DNA of 41,922 nucleotides from Acidovorax delafieldii (GCA_002377855.1 DFQQ01000034.1:1-41922), one strand, 5' to 3'; shown: positions 1-8,577, counted from the first letter of the stretch. Numbers and translations: made by a program. The notes: generated by a model from the sequence alone, not told the origin.

Positions 1-25
1 AAGGGCCGCCCCGCCGCGCTGGCGG

Positions 26-69
26 CGTCCCCCTGCCCGCAGCGCACGGCGCTGCGAGAGCGGGGGGAA
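26..69. terminator. GC-rich nested hairpin downstream of the LysR gene
   Basis: CGCAGCGC (38-45) and GCGCTGCG (49-56) pair around a 3-base loop. Outside them a C run near 29-33 faces a G run near 62-66, giving a nested stem. It lies just beyond the stop codon of the minus-strand LysR gene and could end that transcript. There is no clear T run on the minus-strand side, so intrinsic termination is uncertain. Confidence 0.35.
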
Positions 70-97
70 GGCCCGCAGGGCCTCAGGGGGGGGCGTT

Positions 98-982
98 TCA
101 TGGCATGCGCAGGTGGTCCACCAGCAGGCGCGCCACGCTGGAGAGAGACTCTTCCGAACGCACGCACAGCTTGAGGTGGCGGCGCGCCCACGGTTCGTTC
201 AGGGTGATGGTGCGGATGCCCAGCGTGCCTTTGTACAGCGCGGCGCTGCCCCGGGGCATCACCCCCACGCCCAGCCCGGCGTTGACCATGAGGCACAGTG
301 CGTCGTAGCTGGTGACCTGGATGCGCAGCTTCAGCGGCAGCCCGGCGTGCGCGGCGGCCTGGGTGAGCTGGTTGTTGATAGCGCTGCCGGGGTGGGCCCC
401 CACGAAGTCGTACGCCAGCGCCTCGCACAGCTTCACAGCCTTGCGCCGGGCCAGGGGGTGTTCAGACGGGATGACCAGCACCAGCTCGTCGGTGCGGTAG
501 GGCAGCAGGGCCACCCGGTCGCCGTAGTCGCCATCGTTCAGGATGCCGATGTCCGCCGCGTTTTCGGCCACCGAATTGGCAATGGCTGTGCTGATCTGTT
601 CTTGCAGCCGCACGTCCACCTGCGGGTGCAGCGCCATGAAGCTCTGCAGCTGGGCCGGCAGAAACTGCGTGATGGCCGAGATATTGGCCACCACCCGCAC
701 ATGACCGCGCACCCCGGCGCCGTATTCGCGCATCTGGCTGGCAATGCCGTCCAGGTCATTGAGCACGCCGCGCGCCAAGTGCAGCAACGCAAAGGCGGCG
801 GCTGTGGGGGTGGCGCCGCGGTTGCTGCGGGTGAACAGGTCCACGCGCAGGGCGTCTTCCAGGTCGGCCAGGCGGCGGCTGACGGCCGATGCTGCCAGGT
901 GCTCGCGCTCTGCCGCAGCGGCGATGGTGCTTTCTTCCATCACGGCGACGAAAAGCCGCAGGGACACGGGATCAAGTTTCAT
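98..982 (-). CDS. LysR-family transcriptional regulator
   Basis: A 294-residue LysR-type regulator starting MKLDPVSLRLF, the normal start of this family. The reading frame stays open about 190 bases further upstream, but that stretch has no LysR character. An N-terminal winged helix-turn-helix (about residues 1-65, with the typical AASAVSRRLADLE recognition region) is followed by a substrate-binding domain (about 90-290) that senses a small-molecule inducer. It is divergent from the CoA-transferase/lyase/Bug operon with 143 bases between the starts, the usual arrangement in which a LysR protein controls its neighbour and itself. I infer that its inducer is the acid degraded by that operon or a metabolite of it. 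No clear T-N11-A operator stood out in the shared region. Confidence 0.9.
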   Translation of the reverse strand: MKLDPVSLRLFVAVMEESTIAAAAEREHLAASAVSRRLADLEDALRVDLFTRSNRGATPTAAAFALLHLARGVLNDLDGIASQMREYGAGVRGHVRVVANISAITQFLPAQLQSFMALHPQVDVRLQEQISTAIANSVAENAADIGILNDGDYGDRVALLPYRTDELVLVIPSEHPLARRKAVKLCEALAYDFVGAHPGSAINNQLTQAAAHAGLPLKLRIQVTSYDALCLMVNAGLGVGVMPRGSAALYKGTLGIRTITLNEPWARRHLKLCVRSEESLSSVARLLVDHLRMP

Positions 983-1125
983 GGTCTGCCGATGGTACTG
1001 CCGAGCGCCCCTGCCATGCCCGTTTGCGATGGCGGCTTCGTGCATCAGCGTTTTGCGGCCCTGCAGGCCCTGCGCATGATTGCCCGCCATACCACCGCAT
1101 TGATTGTCTGCAGGAGAACCCCAGC

Positions 1126-2352
1126 ATGGCCTTGCCGCCCGCCGCACCGTCCCTACAACCCAGCCCCGCCGCACTGCAAGGCGTGCGCGTCATCGAAATG
1201 GGCCAGCTGATCGCCGGGCCGTTTTGTGGCAAGACGCTGGGTGAGTTTGGCGCCGATGTGATCAAGATCGAGGCCCCCGAGACAGGCGACCCGTTGCGCA
1301 ACTGGCGCCTCATCAAGGAAGGCACATCGGTGTGGTGGCAGGTGCAGTCGCGCAACAAGCGCTCGGTGGCGCTGGACCTGCGTCAGAAAGAAGGCCAGGA
1401 CATCGCTCGCCAGCTGATTGCCGAGGCCGATGTGCTGGTGGAGAACTTTCGCCCCGGCACGCTCGAAGGCTGGGGCATGTCGCCCGAAGAGCTGCACGCG
1501 CTGAACCCTGGCCTGGTCATGCTGCGCATCTCCGGCTACGGCCAGACGGGCCCCTACCGCGACCTGCCGGGCTTTGGCGCCATTGGCGAGGCCATGGGCG
1601 GCCTGCGCCATTTGACGGGCGAGCCGGGGCGCGTGCCGGTGCGCGTGGGCGTTTCGATTGGCGACACGCTGGCGGCGCTGCACGGCACCATCGGCGTGCT
1701 GACGGCGCTGTACCACCGCAAGGTCAACGGCGGCAAAGGCCAGGTGATTGACGTGGCGTTGCACGAGGCGGTGTTCAACGTGATGGAAAGCCTGATCCCC
1801 GAATACAGCGCATTCGGTGCCGTGCGCGAGGCCGCAGGCAGTGCGCTGCCAGGCATTGCACCGAGCAACGCCTACCCCTGCACGGACGGCTGGGTGCTGG
1901 TGGCGGGCAATGGCGACAGCATTTTCAAGCGGCTGATGGACGCGATTGGCCGGCCCGACCTGGGCGCGGCGCCGGACCTGGCCAACAACACCGGCCGCGT
2001 AGCGCGCGTGGAAGAAATCGACGCCGCCATCGGCGCCTGGAGCGCGCAGCACACCGTGCAGCAGGTGCTGGATGCATTGGGCGCCGCCCGCGTGCCGGCG
2101 GGCAAGGTTTACACCGCCAAGGACATTGCCGAAGACCCGCACTACCGCGCCCGCGACATGCTGCTGACGCAGCAAACGCGCGATGGCTACAGCGTGGAAG
2201 TGCCGGGCATCGTGCCCAAGCTCTCGGCCACGCCCGGCACGGTCCGCAACAGCGCACCGCACCTGGGTGATGACACGGATGCGGTGTTGACCGAAATGGG
2301 GCTCAATGCCCAGCAGATCGCATTGCTGCGCAGCAAAGGAGTCGTGCAATGA
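1126..2352 (+). CDS. CaiB/BaiF-family (class III) CoA-transferase
   Basis: A 408-residue protein of the class III CoA-transferase family, which moves CoA between carboxylic acids through an aspartyl-CoA intermediate. The start ATG follows AGGAG at 1112-1116; the longer open frame upstream overlaps the divergent regulator and is not used. Family features are GVRVIEMGQLIAGPFCGKTLGEFGAD near the N terminus, VIKIEAPETGDPLR, and the RNKRSVALDL block followed by DVLVENFRPGT, with the catalytic Asp region near residue 170. It overlaps the lyase gene by four bases (ATGA), so the two are translationally coupled. The human relative SUGCT transfers CoA to glutarate and 3-hydroxy-3-methylglutarate, and the lyase neighbour makes a similar substrate plausible here. 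The actual substrate cannot be read from the sequence. Confidence 0.9.
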   Translation: MALPPAAPSLQPSPAALQGVRVIEMGQLIAGPFCGKTLGEFGADVIKIEAPETGDPLRNWRLIKEGTSVWWQVQSRNKRSVALDLRQKEGQDIARQLIAEADVLVENFRPGTLEGWGMSPEELHALNPGLVMLRISGYGQTGPYRDLPGFGAIGEAMGGLRHLTGEPGRVPVRVGVSIGDTLAALHGTIGVLTALYHRKVNGGKGQVIDVALHEAVFNVMESLIPEYSAFGAVREAAGSALPGIAPSNAYPCTDGWVLVAGNGDSIFKRLMDAIGRPDLGAAPDLANNTGRVARVEEIDAAIGAWSAQHTVQQVLDALGAARVPAGKVYTAKDIAEDPHYRARDMLLTQQTRDGYSVEVPGIVPKLSATPGTVRNSAPHLGDDTDAVLTEMGLNAQQIALLRSKGVVQ

Positions 2353-3329
2353 ACGCACAGAGCACCGTTTGGCAAGGCGCGAACCGCCGCATCCACATGC
2401 AGGAAGTGGGGCTGCGTGATGGGCTGCAGATGGAAAAAATCTTCGTGCCCACCGAAGACAAGATTGCGCTGTGCAACGCCCTGTCTGCCGCAGGCCTGTC
2501 CAAAATCGAGGTGACTTCGTTCACATCGCCCACGGCCATTCCTGCGCTGAAAGACGCCGAGATCGTGATGCGCGAGATCACGCGCCGCCCCGGCACGGTG
2601 TACACCGCGCTGGTGCCCAACCTGCGCGGTGCGGAGCGCGCCATCGAGTCGCGTACGGACGAGCTGAACCTGGTCATGTCCGTCAGTGCCACCCACAACC
2701 TGGCCAACCTGCGCATGACGCAGGAACAGTCGTTCGCCGCGCTGGCGCAGGTGGTGGCCCTGGCACAGGGCGCACAAGTGGCGGTGAACGTGTCGCTGTC
2801 GTGCGTGTTCGGCTGCCCCATGGAAGGCGATGTGCCCGAGGCTGATGTGTATGGCTGGGTGCAGCGTTTTGTGGACCTGGGCGTGCGCGGCATCACGCTG
2901 TGCGACACCACCGGCATGGCCTATCCCACGCAGGTGCAACGGCTCACGGAAGCAGCGCGCGCGCGCTGGCCGGGGGTGGAATTCACCCTGCACTTCCACA
3001 ACACGCGCGGCATGGGGTTGGCCAATGTGCTGGCCGCCATCGACGCCGGGGCCGACCGCTTCGACGCATCGCTGGGCGGCCTGGGCGGCTGCCCCTATGC
3101 GCCGGGCGCCAGCGGCAATGTGTGCAGCGAAGAAATCGTGCACGCTCTCGATTGCATGGGCTATGGCACGGGTGTGGACCTCGCCCAGTTGGTGGCAGCG
3201 GCGCAGCAGTTGCCCGCACTGATCGGCCACGACATCCCCAGCCAGATCGCCAAGGCCGGGCCGCGCCTGGCCTTGCACCCGGTACCGGCCGACTTTGAGG
3301 CGATTCGCCAGCGGGCACTGGCACGCTGA
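2349..3329 (+). CDS. Hydroxymethylglutaryl-CoA lyase family protein
   Basis: A 326-residue TIM-barrel lyase of the HMG-CoA lyase family, which cleaves HMG-CoA into acetoacetate and acetyl-CoA; relatives act on similar 3-hydroxyacyl-CoAs. Visible active-site elements are the EVGLRDGLQ strand with Arg23/Asp24, the metal-binding LHFHN pair (His215, His217), and the family signature GGLGGCPYAPGASGN with the loop Cys248. All residues expected for catalysis and metal binding appear present. The start codon overlaps the stop of the CoA-transferase gene. Together the two enzymes form a two-step route: activate an acid as a CoA ester, then split it. HMG-CoA is the best guess, but other family substrates remain possible. 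Confidence 0.9.
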   Translation: MNAQSTVWQGANRRIHMQEVGLRDGLQMEKIFVPTEDKIALCNALSAAGLSKIEVTSFTSPTAIPALKDAEIVMREITRRPGTVYTALVPNLRGAERAIESRTDELNLVMSVSATHNLANLRMTQEQSFAALAQVVALAQGAQVAVNVSLSCVFGCPMEGDVPEADVYGWVQRFVDLGVRGITLCDTTGMAYPTQVQRLTEAARARWPGVEFTLHFHNTRGMGLANVLAAIDAGADRFDASLGGLGGCPYAPGASGNVCSEEIVHALDCMGYGTGVDLAQLVAAAQQLPALIGHDIPSQIAKAGPRLALHPVPADFEAIRQRALAR

Positions 3330-3373
3330 CCTGCACGACTTTCTTCTCACCCATAACACCAGGAGACAACGCC

Positions 3374-4351
3374 ATGACTTTCCCCACCCTGTCGCGCCGC
3401 ATCTTCACGGCGGCCGTGCTGTGCTCTGCTGCCTTCACAGCGGGCGCGCAAGACAAATACCCTTCCAAGCCCATCACCCTGGTGGTGCCGCAGGCGGCCG
3501 GTGGCGCCAATGACGCGATTGCGCGCGTGGTCGCGCAAAAGCTGGGCGAGCAACTGGGCCAGAGCGTGATCGTGGAAAACCGCCCTGGAGTCGGCGGCAC
3601 CCTGGCCACAGGCACCACCGCCCGCGCGCGCAACGACGGCTACACCCTGCTGCTGACGGCCGACAGTGCCCATGTGATTGGCCCCGCGCTGTACAAGAAC
3701 CCCGGCTTTGATCCGGTGAAAGACTTTGCACCCGTGGCCCCGGTGGCCACGGCCGGCTATGTGCTGGTGGCGCACCCATCGTTCCCTGCCAACACCGTGG
3801 CCGAAATGGTGACCCTTGCCAAGGCCAGCCCCGGCAAGTATTCGATTGCCTCGGCAGGCAATGGCACGCTGAATCATTTGATTGGCGAGATGCTGCAAAA
3901 GGCCGCAGGCATTCAGCTGCAGCACATCCCCTACAAGGGCTCGGCCGCAGCCGCCACCGACGTGGTGGGCGGGCAGGTGCCGCTGTCGGTGCAAAGCCTG
4001 CCGTCGGCCATTGCGTTCATCAAGGCGGGCAAGCTCAAGGTGTTGGGCGTGGTCAATGAAAAGCGCGTGGCTGCGCTGCCCGATACGCCCACCATTGGCG
4101 AAACCATCAAGGGCTTTGGCCAGGCGCCCTGGTACGCGCTCTTTGCGCCCGCAGGCACGCCTGGCGCCATCGTGGCGCAGTTGCAAACCGAAGTGGTCCG
4201 CGCGCTGGAGCACAAGGACGTAATCGAGAAACTGGCCACCGTGGGCTGCGAGCCCTTCAAGGGCACATCGGCCCAACTGGCGGCCCTGGTGCAGGCAGAC
4301 CTGCCCAAGTGGAGCCGCGTGGTGAAAGACACCGGCGCCACGGTGGACTGA
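3374..4351 (+). CDS. Bug/TctC-family tripartite tricarboxylate transporter substrate-binding protein (first copy)
   Basis: A 325-residue periplasmic binding protein of the Bug (TctC-like) family, greatly expanded in Burkholderiales. A cleavable signal peptide (residues 1-25, ending TAGAQ) is followed by the family start YPSKPITLVVPQAAGG and the ligand-loop motif VIVENRPGVGG. The mature protein is a two-lobed receptor for small carboxylates. An AGGAG ribosome site lies about 8 bases before the ATG. It follows the lyase gene by 44 bases and precedes a second Bug gene, so it probably captures the substrate of the linked enzymes. No TctA or TctB membrane subunits are in the window, as is common for orphan Bug receptors. 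Confidence 0.93.
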   Translation: MTFPTLSRRIFTAAVLCSAAFTAGAQDKYPSKPITLVVPQAAGGANDAIARVVAQKLGEQLGQSVIVENRPGVGGTLATGTTARARNDGYTLLLTADSAHVIGPALYKNPGFDPVKDFAPVAPVATAGYVLVAHPSFPANTVAEMVTLAKASPGKYSIASAGNGTLNHLIGEMLQKAAGIQLQHIPYKGSAAAATDVVGGQVPLSVQSLPSAIAFIKAGKLKVLGVVNEKRVAALPDTPTIGETIKGFGQAPWYALFAPAGTPGAIVAQLQTEVVRALEHKDVIEKLATVGCEPFKGTSAQLAALVQADLPKWSRVVKDTGATVD

Positions 4352-4404
4352 GCCCTGCTGCACCACAGTCCCCCCACATTCACAACATCAATGACGGAGA
4401 CCCC

Positions 4405-5385
4405 ATGAAGCTACATCGCAAGCAATTCACCACCCTCGCCCTGGCTGCCCTGGCCACCGGCTTTCTGGGCAGCGCCACGGCGCAATCAACCTACCCCAGC
4501 AAGACCGTGACCATGGTCGTGCCCACCGCCGCCGGCGGCACCACCGACCTGTCGGCCCGCATGCTGGCGCAGGCCCTGGGCCCCGTGCTGGGTCAATCGG
4601 TGGTGGTGGACAACAAGGGCGGTGGCAACGGCAACATTGCAGCCAGCATCGTCAAGCGCGCCGAGGCCGATGGCTACACGCTGCTGATGCAGTACTCGGG
4701 CTACCACGTCATCTCGCCCCACATCACCAAGCAAAAGCAGTGGGACCAGGGCGACTTTCAGCCAGTGGCCAACGTCATCTCGGCACCGCAGATCATCGTG
4801 GTGCGGGCTGACCTGCCGGTGAAAACGCTGCCCGAGCTGATCGCCTACGCCAAGGCCAACCCCGGCAAGCTCAACTACGCCTCGTCGGGCAACGGCTCGC
4901 TGCAGCACGTCACGGGTGCCATGCTGGAGCAGCAGGGCGCCATCAAGATGGTGCACGTGCCTTACAAGGGCACCGGCCCCGCGTTGCAAGATCTGCTGGG
5001 CGGCCAGGTAGACCTGACTTTTGGTACTGCGCCGCCGTTCATGCCCCACATCGCCAGCGGCAAGCTGCGCGTGCTGGCCGTGACGGGCAAGCAGCGCCTG
5101 CCCAGCCTGCCCGATGTGCCTACCACGGCCGAGGCGGGCTACCCCAAGGTCGATGCCACGTCCTGGTTTGCGGTGTTTGCCCCAGCCGGCGTGCCCAAGG
5201 CCGTGGTGGACAAGCTCACGGCCGATATCCGCACCGTGGTGCAAAGCCCCACCTTCCAGCAAAAGGCGCAGGAGCAGGGCGCGACGGCCGATTACCAGGC
5301 CCCCGCGCAGCTGGGTGACAAGGTGCGTGCCGACTTGGCCAACTGGGCCACGGTGGTGAAAACCTCGAAGATCGAGGCGGAATGA
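4405..5385 (+). CDS. Bug/TctC-family tripartite tricarboxylate transporter substrate-binding protein (second copy)
   Basis: A 326-residue Bug receptor, with signal peptide MKLHRKQFTTLALAALATGF ending about SATAQ, then YPSKTVTMVVPTAAGGTTD and VVVDNKGGGNGN. The open frame extends upstream into the first Bug gene, but the ATG at 4405, behind a GGAGA site, gives the proper signal peptide. It is related to but clearly diverged from the copy before it, including in the ligand loop (DNKGGGNGN against ENRPGVGGT). The two may therefore bind different ligands, or one may act as a sensor. It is the last gene of the catabolic operon and is followed by a perfect hairpin at 5397-5429. Confidence 0.93.
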   Translation: MKLHRKQFTTLALAALATGFLGSATAQSTYPSKTVTMVVPTAAGGTTDLSARMLAQALGPVLGQSVVVDNKGGGNGNIAASIVKRAEADGYTLLMQYSGYHVISPHITKQKQWDQGDFQPVANVISAPQIIVVRADLPVKTLPELIAYAKANPGKLNYASSGNGSLQHVTGAMLEQQGAIKMVHVPYKGTGPALQDLLGGQVDLTFGTAPPFMPHIASGKLRVLAVTGKQRLPSLPDVPTTAEAGYPKVDATSWFAVFAPAGVPKAVVDKLTADIRTVVQSPTFQQKAQEQGATADYQAPAQLGDKVRADLANWATVVKTSKIEAE

Positions 5386-5388
5386 GCA

Positions 5389-5445
5389 TCAAAATGGCTT
5401 GCAGCGCTTATTGGATAAGCGCTGCAAGCTATGAAAAATGTAGCA
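5389..5445 (-). repeat. Intergenic hairpin repeat, copy A
   Basis: A perfect 14-base-pair inverted repeat, GCTTGCAGCGCTTA (5397-5410) with TAAGCGCTGCAAGC (5416-5429), around a 5-base loop. Read on the minus strand it has the pattern TGCTAC-ATTT-ATAGC-AGCGCTT-AAGCGCT-GCC-TTTT seen in three other places here (24709, 29512, 30796). I recognise it as an interspersed element typical of Comamonadaceae. Here it sits between the second Bug gene and uvrC and may also act as a transcription terminator or a 3'-end stabiliser. Confidence 0.75.
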
Positions 5446-5496
5446 ATAAGAATCACATCGCTGCGACACCGTTGCGGCGCGGCCACAATACGCGGC

Positions 5497-7500
5497 ATGT
5501 CTGATGTGCATTCCGAAGAACTCCTGGCCCAGGTGGCTGCGCTGCCCGCGCTGCCGGGCGTGTACCGCTATTTCGACGCGCAAGATGCGCTGCTGTACGT
5601 GGGCAAGGCGCTCAACCTCAAGCGGCGGGTGTCCAGCTATTTCCAGAAGAACCATGGCGGCACGCGCATCGGCCACATGGTCAGCAAGATCGTGCGCATG
5701 GAGACCACGGTGGTGCGCTCCGAGGCGGAGGCGCTGCTGCTGGAAAACAACCTGATCAAGACGTTGAACCCCAAGTTCAACATTCTGTTCCGCGACGACA
5801 AGAGCTACCCTTACCTCAAGATCACCGGCTCACCTGGTGCGCTTGGCAGTGCGCCTGGCCAGGTCTTTCCGCGCATGGCGTACTACCGTGGGTCTGTTGA
5901 CAAGAAACACCGTTACTTTGGACCCTACCCCAGCGCCTGGGCGGTGAAGGAGAGCATTCAGCTGCTGCAGAAAGTGTTCAGATTGCGCACCTGCGAAGAC
6001 ACGGTGTTTGCCAACCGCACGCGGCCCTGCCTGCTGTACCAGATCAAGCGTTGCACCGGACCCTGCGTGAACCTGATCTCGCCCGAGGCCTATGCCGCAG
6101 ACGTGCTGCACGCCGAGGCGCTGCTGCGCGGCGAAACGCAGGAGGTGTTGCAGGCCATGGAGGCGCGCATGATGGCGCACTCCGAAAAGCTCGAGTTCGA
6201 GCAGGCGGCAGAAGTGCGCAACCAGATCCAGGCCCTGTCGCGCGTGCTGCACCAGCAAGCCATTGAGACAGCGGACGACAAAGACGTGGACATCCTGGCC
6301 GTGCGGGTGCAGGGTGGCCGTGCCTGCGTGAACCTGGCCATGGTGCGTGGTGGGCGGCACCTGGGCGACCGGCCGTACTTCCCGGTGCATGTGGAAGACG
6401 CTGCCGCGGTGTACGCAGAAGAAGGTGGCGAGAGCGCCGAAGGCGTGCCAGCACGGCCTGTGCGCCCGGTGGAGGCGCTGGTGCTGGAGGCCTTCATCGC
6501 ACAGCACTACATCGGTGTGCCTGTGCCTCCTCTGCTGGTGACCAACGTTCCGGTAGACAAGGCGCTGCTGGATGCGCTGACTGAGCAAACTGGCATGCGC
6601 GTCAACGCCATCCACCAGCCGCGCGAGCAGCGCCGCGCTTGGCTCGACATGGCGCAGAAGAACGCCGACCTGCAGCTGGCCCGCCTGCTGGCGGAAGAGG
6701 GCTCGCAGCAAGCGCGCACGCGGGCGCTGGCCGAGGCGCTGGATCTGCCGCCCGAAGACCTGGATCAGCTCACCATCGAGTGCTTCGACATCTCGCACAC
6801 GGCGGGCGAATCCACGCAGGCGTCGTGCGTGGTGTTTCACCACCACAAGATGCAAAGCAGCGAATATCGGCGCTACAAGATCGAAGGCATTACGGGCGGC
6901 GACGACTATGCCGCCATGCGCCAGGTGCTGACGCGCCGCTACAGCAAGGTGGTAGAGGCAGCGCGCGAGGCTGGCGGCATCGACTTTGCCGCGCCCCCGC
7001 CGGCTGACACCGACCATACGCAAGGCGCGGTCAAGCCCAAGGGTGTGGCGCGCCTGCCCGACCTCGTTCTTATCGACGGTGGCAAGGGCCAGGTCAGTGT
7101 GGCACGCGAGGTGTTCACGTCGTTGGGGCTCGACCTCACGCGCATCGTCGGCGTCGAAAAAGGCGAGGGCCGCAAGGTGGGCCTGGAAGAGCTGGTGTTT
7201 GCGGATGGCCGCGAGAAGGTCTACCTGGGCAAGGACTCCGCCGCGCTCATGCTGGTGGCGCAGATCCGGGACGAGGCGCATCGCTTTGCCATCACCGGCA
7301 TGCGCGCGGCGCGTGCCAAGGTACGCGTGGGGGGCGGGCAGCTGGAAGAGATCGCCGGCATCGGTCCCAAAAAACGCGCGCGCCTGCTGCAGCGTTTTGG
7401 CGGTGTACGGGGCGTGGCTGCGGCCAGCGTCGAAGACATCGCCACGGTGGAGGGCATCTCGCGCGAGCTGGCGGAGGAAATCTACCGCGCATTGCGCTAG
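5497..7500 (+). CDS. uvrC: Excinuclease ABC subunit C
   Basis: UvrC makes the dual incisions on either side of a UvrB-bound DNA lesion in nucleotide excision repair. The 667-residue protein has the expected order: an N-terminal GIY-YIG nuclease (PGVYRYF ... LLYVGKALNLKRRV, about residues 15-95) for the 3' cut; a Cys-rich stretch near 155-180; a UVR motif (EKLEFEQAAEVRNQI, about 230-250) that contacts UvrB; an RNase-H-like endonuclease (from about 380, including ECFDISHTAGESTQAS and LPDLVLIDGGKGQ) for the 5' cut; and a C-terminal helix-hairpin-helix pair (EEIAGIGPKKRARLL). The start at MSDVHSEELL is chosen because the 22 upstream residues derive from the repeat region. pgsA follows 330 bases later, a frequent uvrC partner in proteobacteria. 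Confidence 0.97.
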   Translation: MSDVHSEELLAQVAALPALPGVYRYFDAQDALLYVGKALNLKRRVSSYFQKNHGGTRIGHMVSKIVRMETTVVRSEAEALLLENNLIKTLNPKFNILFRDDKSYPYLKITGSPGALGSAPGQVFPRMAYYRGSVDKKHRYFGPYPSAWAVKESIQLLQKVFRLRTCEDTVFANRTRPCLLYQIKRCTGPCVNLISPEAYAADVLHAEALLRGETQEVLQAMEARMMAHSEKLEFEQAAEVRNQIQALSRVLHQQAIETADDKDVDILAVRVQGGRACVNLAMVRGGRHLGDRPYFPVHVEDAAAVYAEEGGESAEGVPARPVRPVEALVLEAFIAQHYIGVPVPPLLVTNVPVDKALLDALTEQTGMRVNAIHQPREQRRAWLDMAQKNADLQLARLLAEEGSQQARTRALAEALDLPPEDLDQLTIECFDISHTAGESTQASCVVFHHHKMQSSEYRRYKIEGITGGDDYAAMRQVLTRRYSKVVEAAREAGGIDFAAPPPADTDHTQGAVKPKGVARLPDLVLIDGGKGQVSVAREVFTSLGLDLTRIVGVEKGEGRKVGLEELVFADGREKVYLGKDSAALMLVAQIRDEAHRFAITGMRAARAKVRVGGGQLEEIAGIGPKKRARLLQRFGGVRGVAAASVEDIATVEGISRELAEEIYRALR

Positions 7501-7830
7501 TGTCGCTTGTACATCGGCAGCCTGTGCGCGGATCGGGCGCGCACTCAGGCCGATGGCTTGGGGATGAGTACGGCACGTGCGCAGCAAGCGTTGTTTGCCT
7601 CGGACGGCGGCGCAAAGGTCAATATTTAACGCAGGTAGGCATATCGCGCTCGCGCCTCGACAATCTCGCAGCTTCGCCGGCGGTGGTCGGGCGAATGCCC
7701 CGGTTTGGCTGCGGTCTGCGGGTGGGCTTTCCCACATCTGTAGGGCCTGTAGCTGGGCGCCATGGGGGCAGAGGCTCTGAAAGCGGGAAAGGTCAACGCC
7801 GTGGTGTCGGGCGCGTGACACAATTGCACC
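7501..7830. other. Intergenic region between uvrC and pgsA, no gene recognised
   Basis: 330 bases without a convincing gene. Short open frames on both strands have no recognisable domain, and the longest run into pgsA or uvrC out of frame. No tRNA, strong terminator or repeat was seen. It presumably holds the pgsA promoter, but I could not fix -35 and -10 elements. Confidence 0.5.
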
Positions 7831-8397
7831 ATGTTCTGGACTATCCCCACCCTGATGACTTGGACGCGCATTGTCGCGATACCTTTGATCGTGGGGGTGT
7901 TCTATGCGCCCATCGATCCGGCCACGCGCAATCTCGTCGCCACGGTCATGTTCGTGGTGTTTGCCGCTACCGACTGGCTGGACGGCTTCCTGGCCCGTAA
8001 GCTCAACCAGACCTCGTCGTTCGGTGCGTTTCTCGACCCTGTCGCCGACAAGTTCCTGGTATGCGCGTCGCTGCTCGTGCTGGTGCACTTGCAGCGCGCC
8101 GACGTGTTTGTGGCGCTCATCATCATTGGCCGGGAGATCGCCATCTCGGCCCTGCGTGAATGGATGGCGCAGATCGGCGCGAGCAAGAGCGTTGCTGTGC
8201 ACATGATTGGCAAGGTCAAGACGACTGTGCAGATGCTGGCCATTCCTTTTCTGCTGTACGACGGCCGCCTGTTCGGCATGGTCGACACCGGCGTGTGGGG
8301 CACTTGGCTGATCTGGGCCTCTGCCGTGCTGACCGTGTGGTCCATGGTGTATTACCTGCAAAAAGCCCTACCAGAAATCCGTGCACGCGTTCGGTGA
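7831..8397 (+). CDS. pgsA: CDP-diacylglycerol--glycerol-3-phosphate 3-phosphatidyltransferase
   Basis: PgsA joins CDP-diacylglycerol and glycerol-3-phosphate to make phosphatidylglycerol phosphate, the committed step to phosphatidylglycerol and cardiolipin, in the inner membrane. The 188-residue protein opens with NIPTLMTW-type family sequence (MFWTIPTLMTWTRI) and carries the complete CDP-alcohol phosphotransferase motif: DWLDGFLAR, then G and DPVADK, giving the D-DG-AR-G-D-D metal and catalytic pattern at about residues 49-75. About five membrane segments follow the usual plan. The start ATG has no strong ribosome site. Placement after uvrC is conserved in many proteobacteria and supports the call. 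Confidence 0.95.
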   Translation: MFWTIPTLMTWTRIVAIPLIVGVFYAPIDPATRNLVATVMFVVFAATDWLDGFLARKLNQTSSFGAFLDPVADKFLVCASLLVLVHLQRADVFVALIIIGREIAISALREWMAQIGASKSVAVHMIGKVKTTVQMLAIPFLLYDGRLFGMVDTGVWGTWLIWASAVLTVWSMVYYLQKALPEIRARVR

Positions 8398-8545
8398 TAT
8401 GCGCGCCGCGCCATAGCAGCTCGCCAGTGTCAATCGGTAAAGGCGCTCATGCGGCACGTTGGAGACAAAAACGCTCGGCAAGCCCGGCCGGGCTTGGAAA
8501 TGCGACTAGAATTCACGCAACGCCGCCGCAAAACGGCGTGTTGTA

Positions 8546-8574
8546 TTGACACCCCGGAAGTCGATGGCTTTAAT
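8546..8574 (+). promoter_or_regulatory. Probable sigma70 promoter of hupB
   Basis: TTGACA (8546-8551), a perfect -35 element, is followed after 17 bases by TTTAAT (8569-8574), which matches five of six -10 bases. It points toward hupB and would give a leader of roughly 130 bases. It is the best sigma70-like promoter I saw in the window, consistent with the high expression expected for HU. Confidence 0.75.
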
Positions 8575-8577
8575 CTG

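Noticed and set aside
983..1125. A LysR operator (T-N11-A) between the LysR and CoA-transferase genes
   Set aside because: The region is the right place, but no convincing dyad of that form stands out by eye.
7626..8000. Open frames spanning the uvrC-pgsA gap on both strands
   Set aside because: They run into pgsA out of frame and show no family resemblance or ribosome site.
5830..8361. An 843-residue open frame on the minus strand opposite uvrC and pgsA
   Set aside because: It lies opposite two clear genes, has a His/Arg/Gln-rich composition typical of antisense frames in GC-rich DNA, and contains no recognisable domain.
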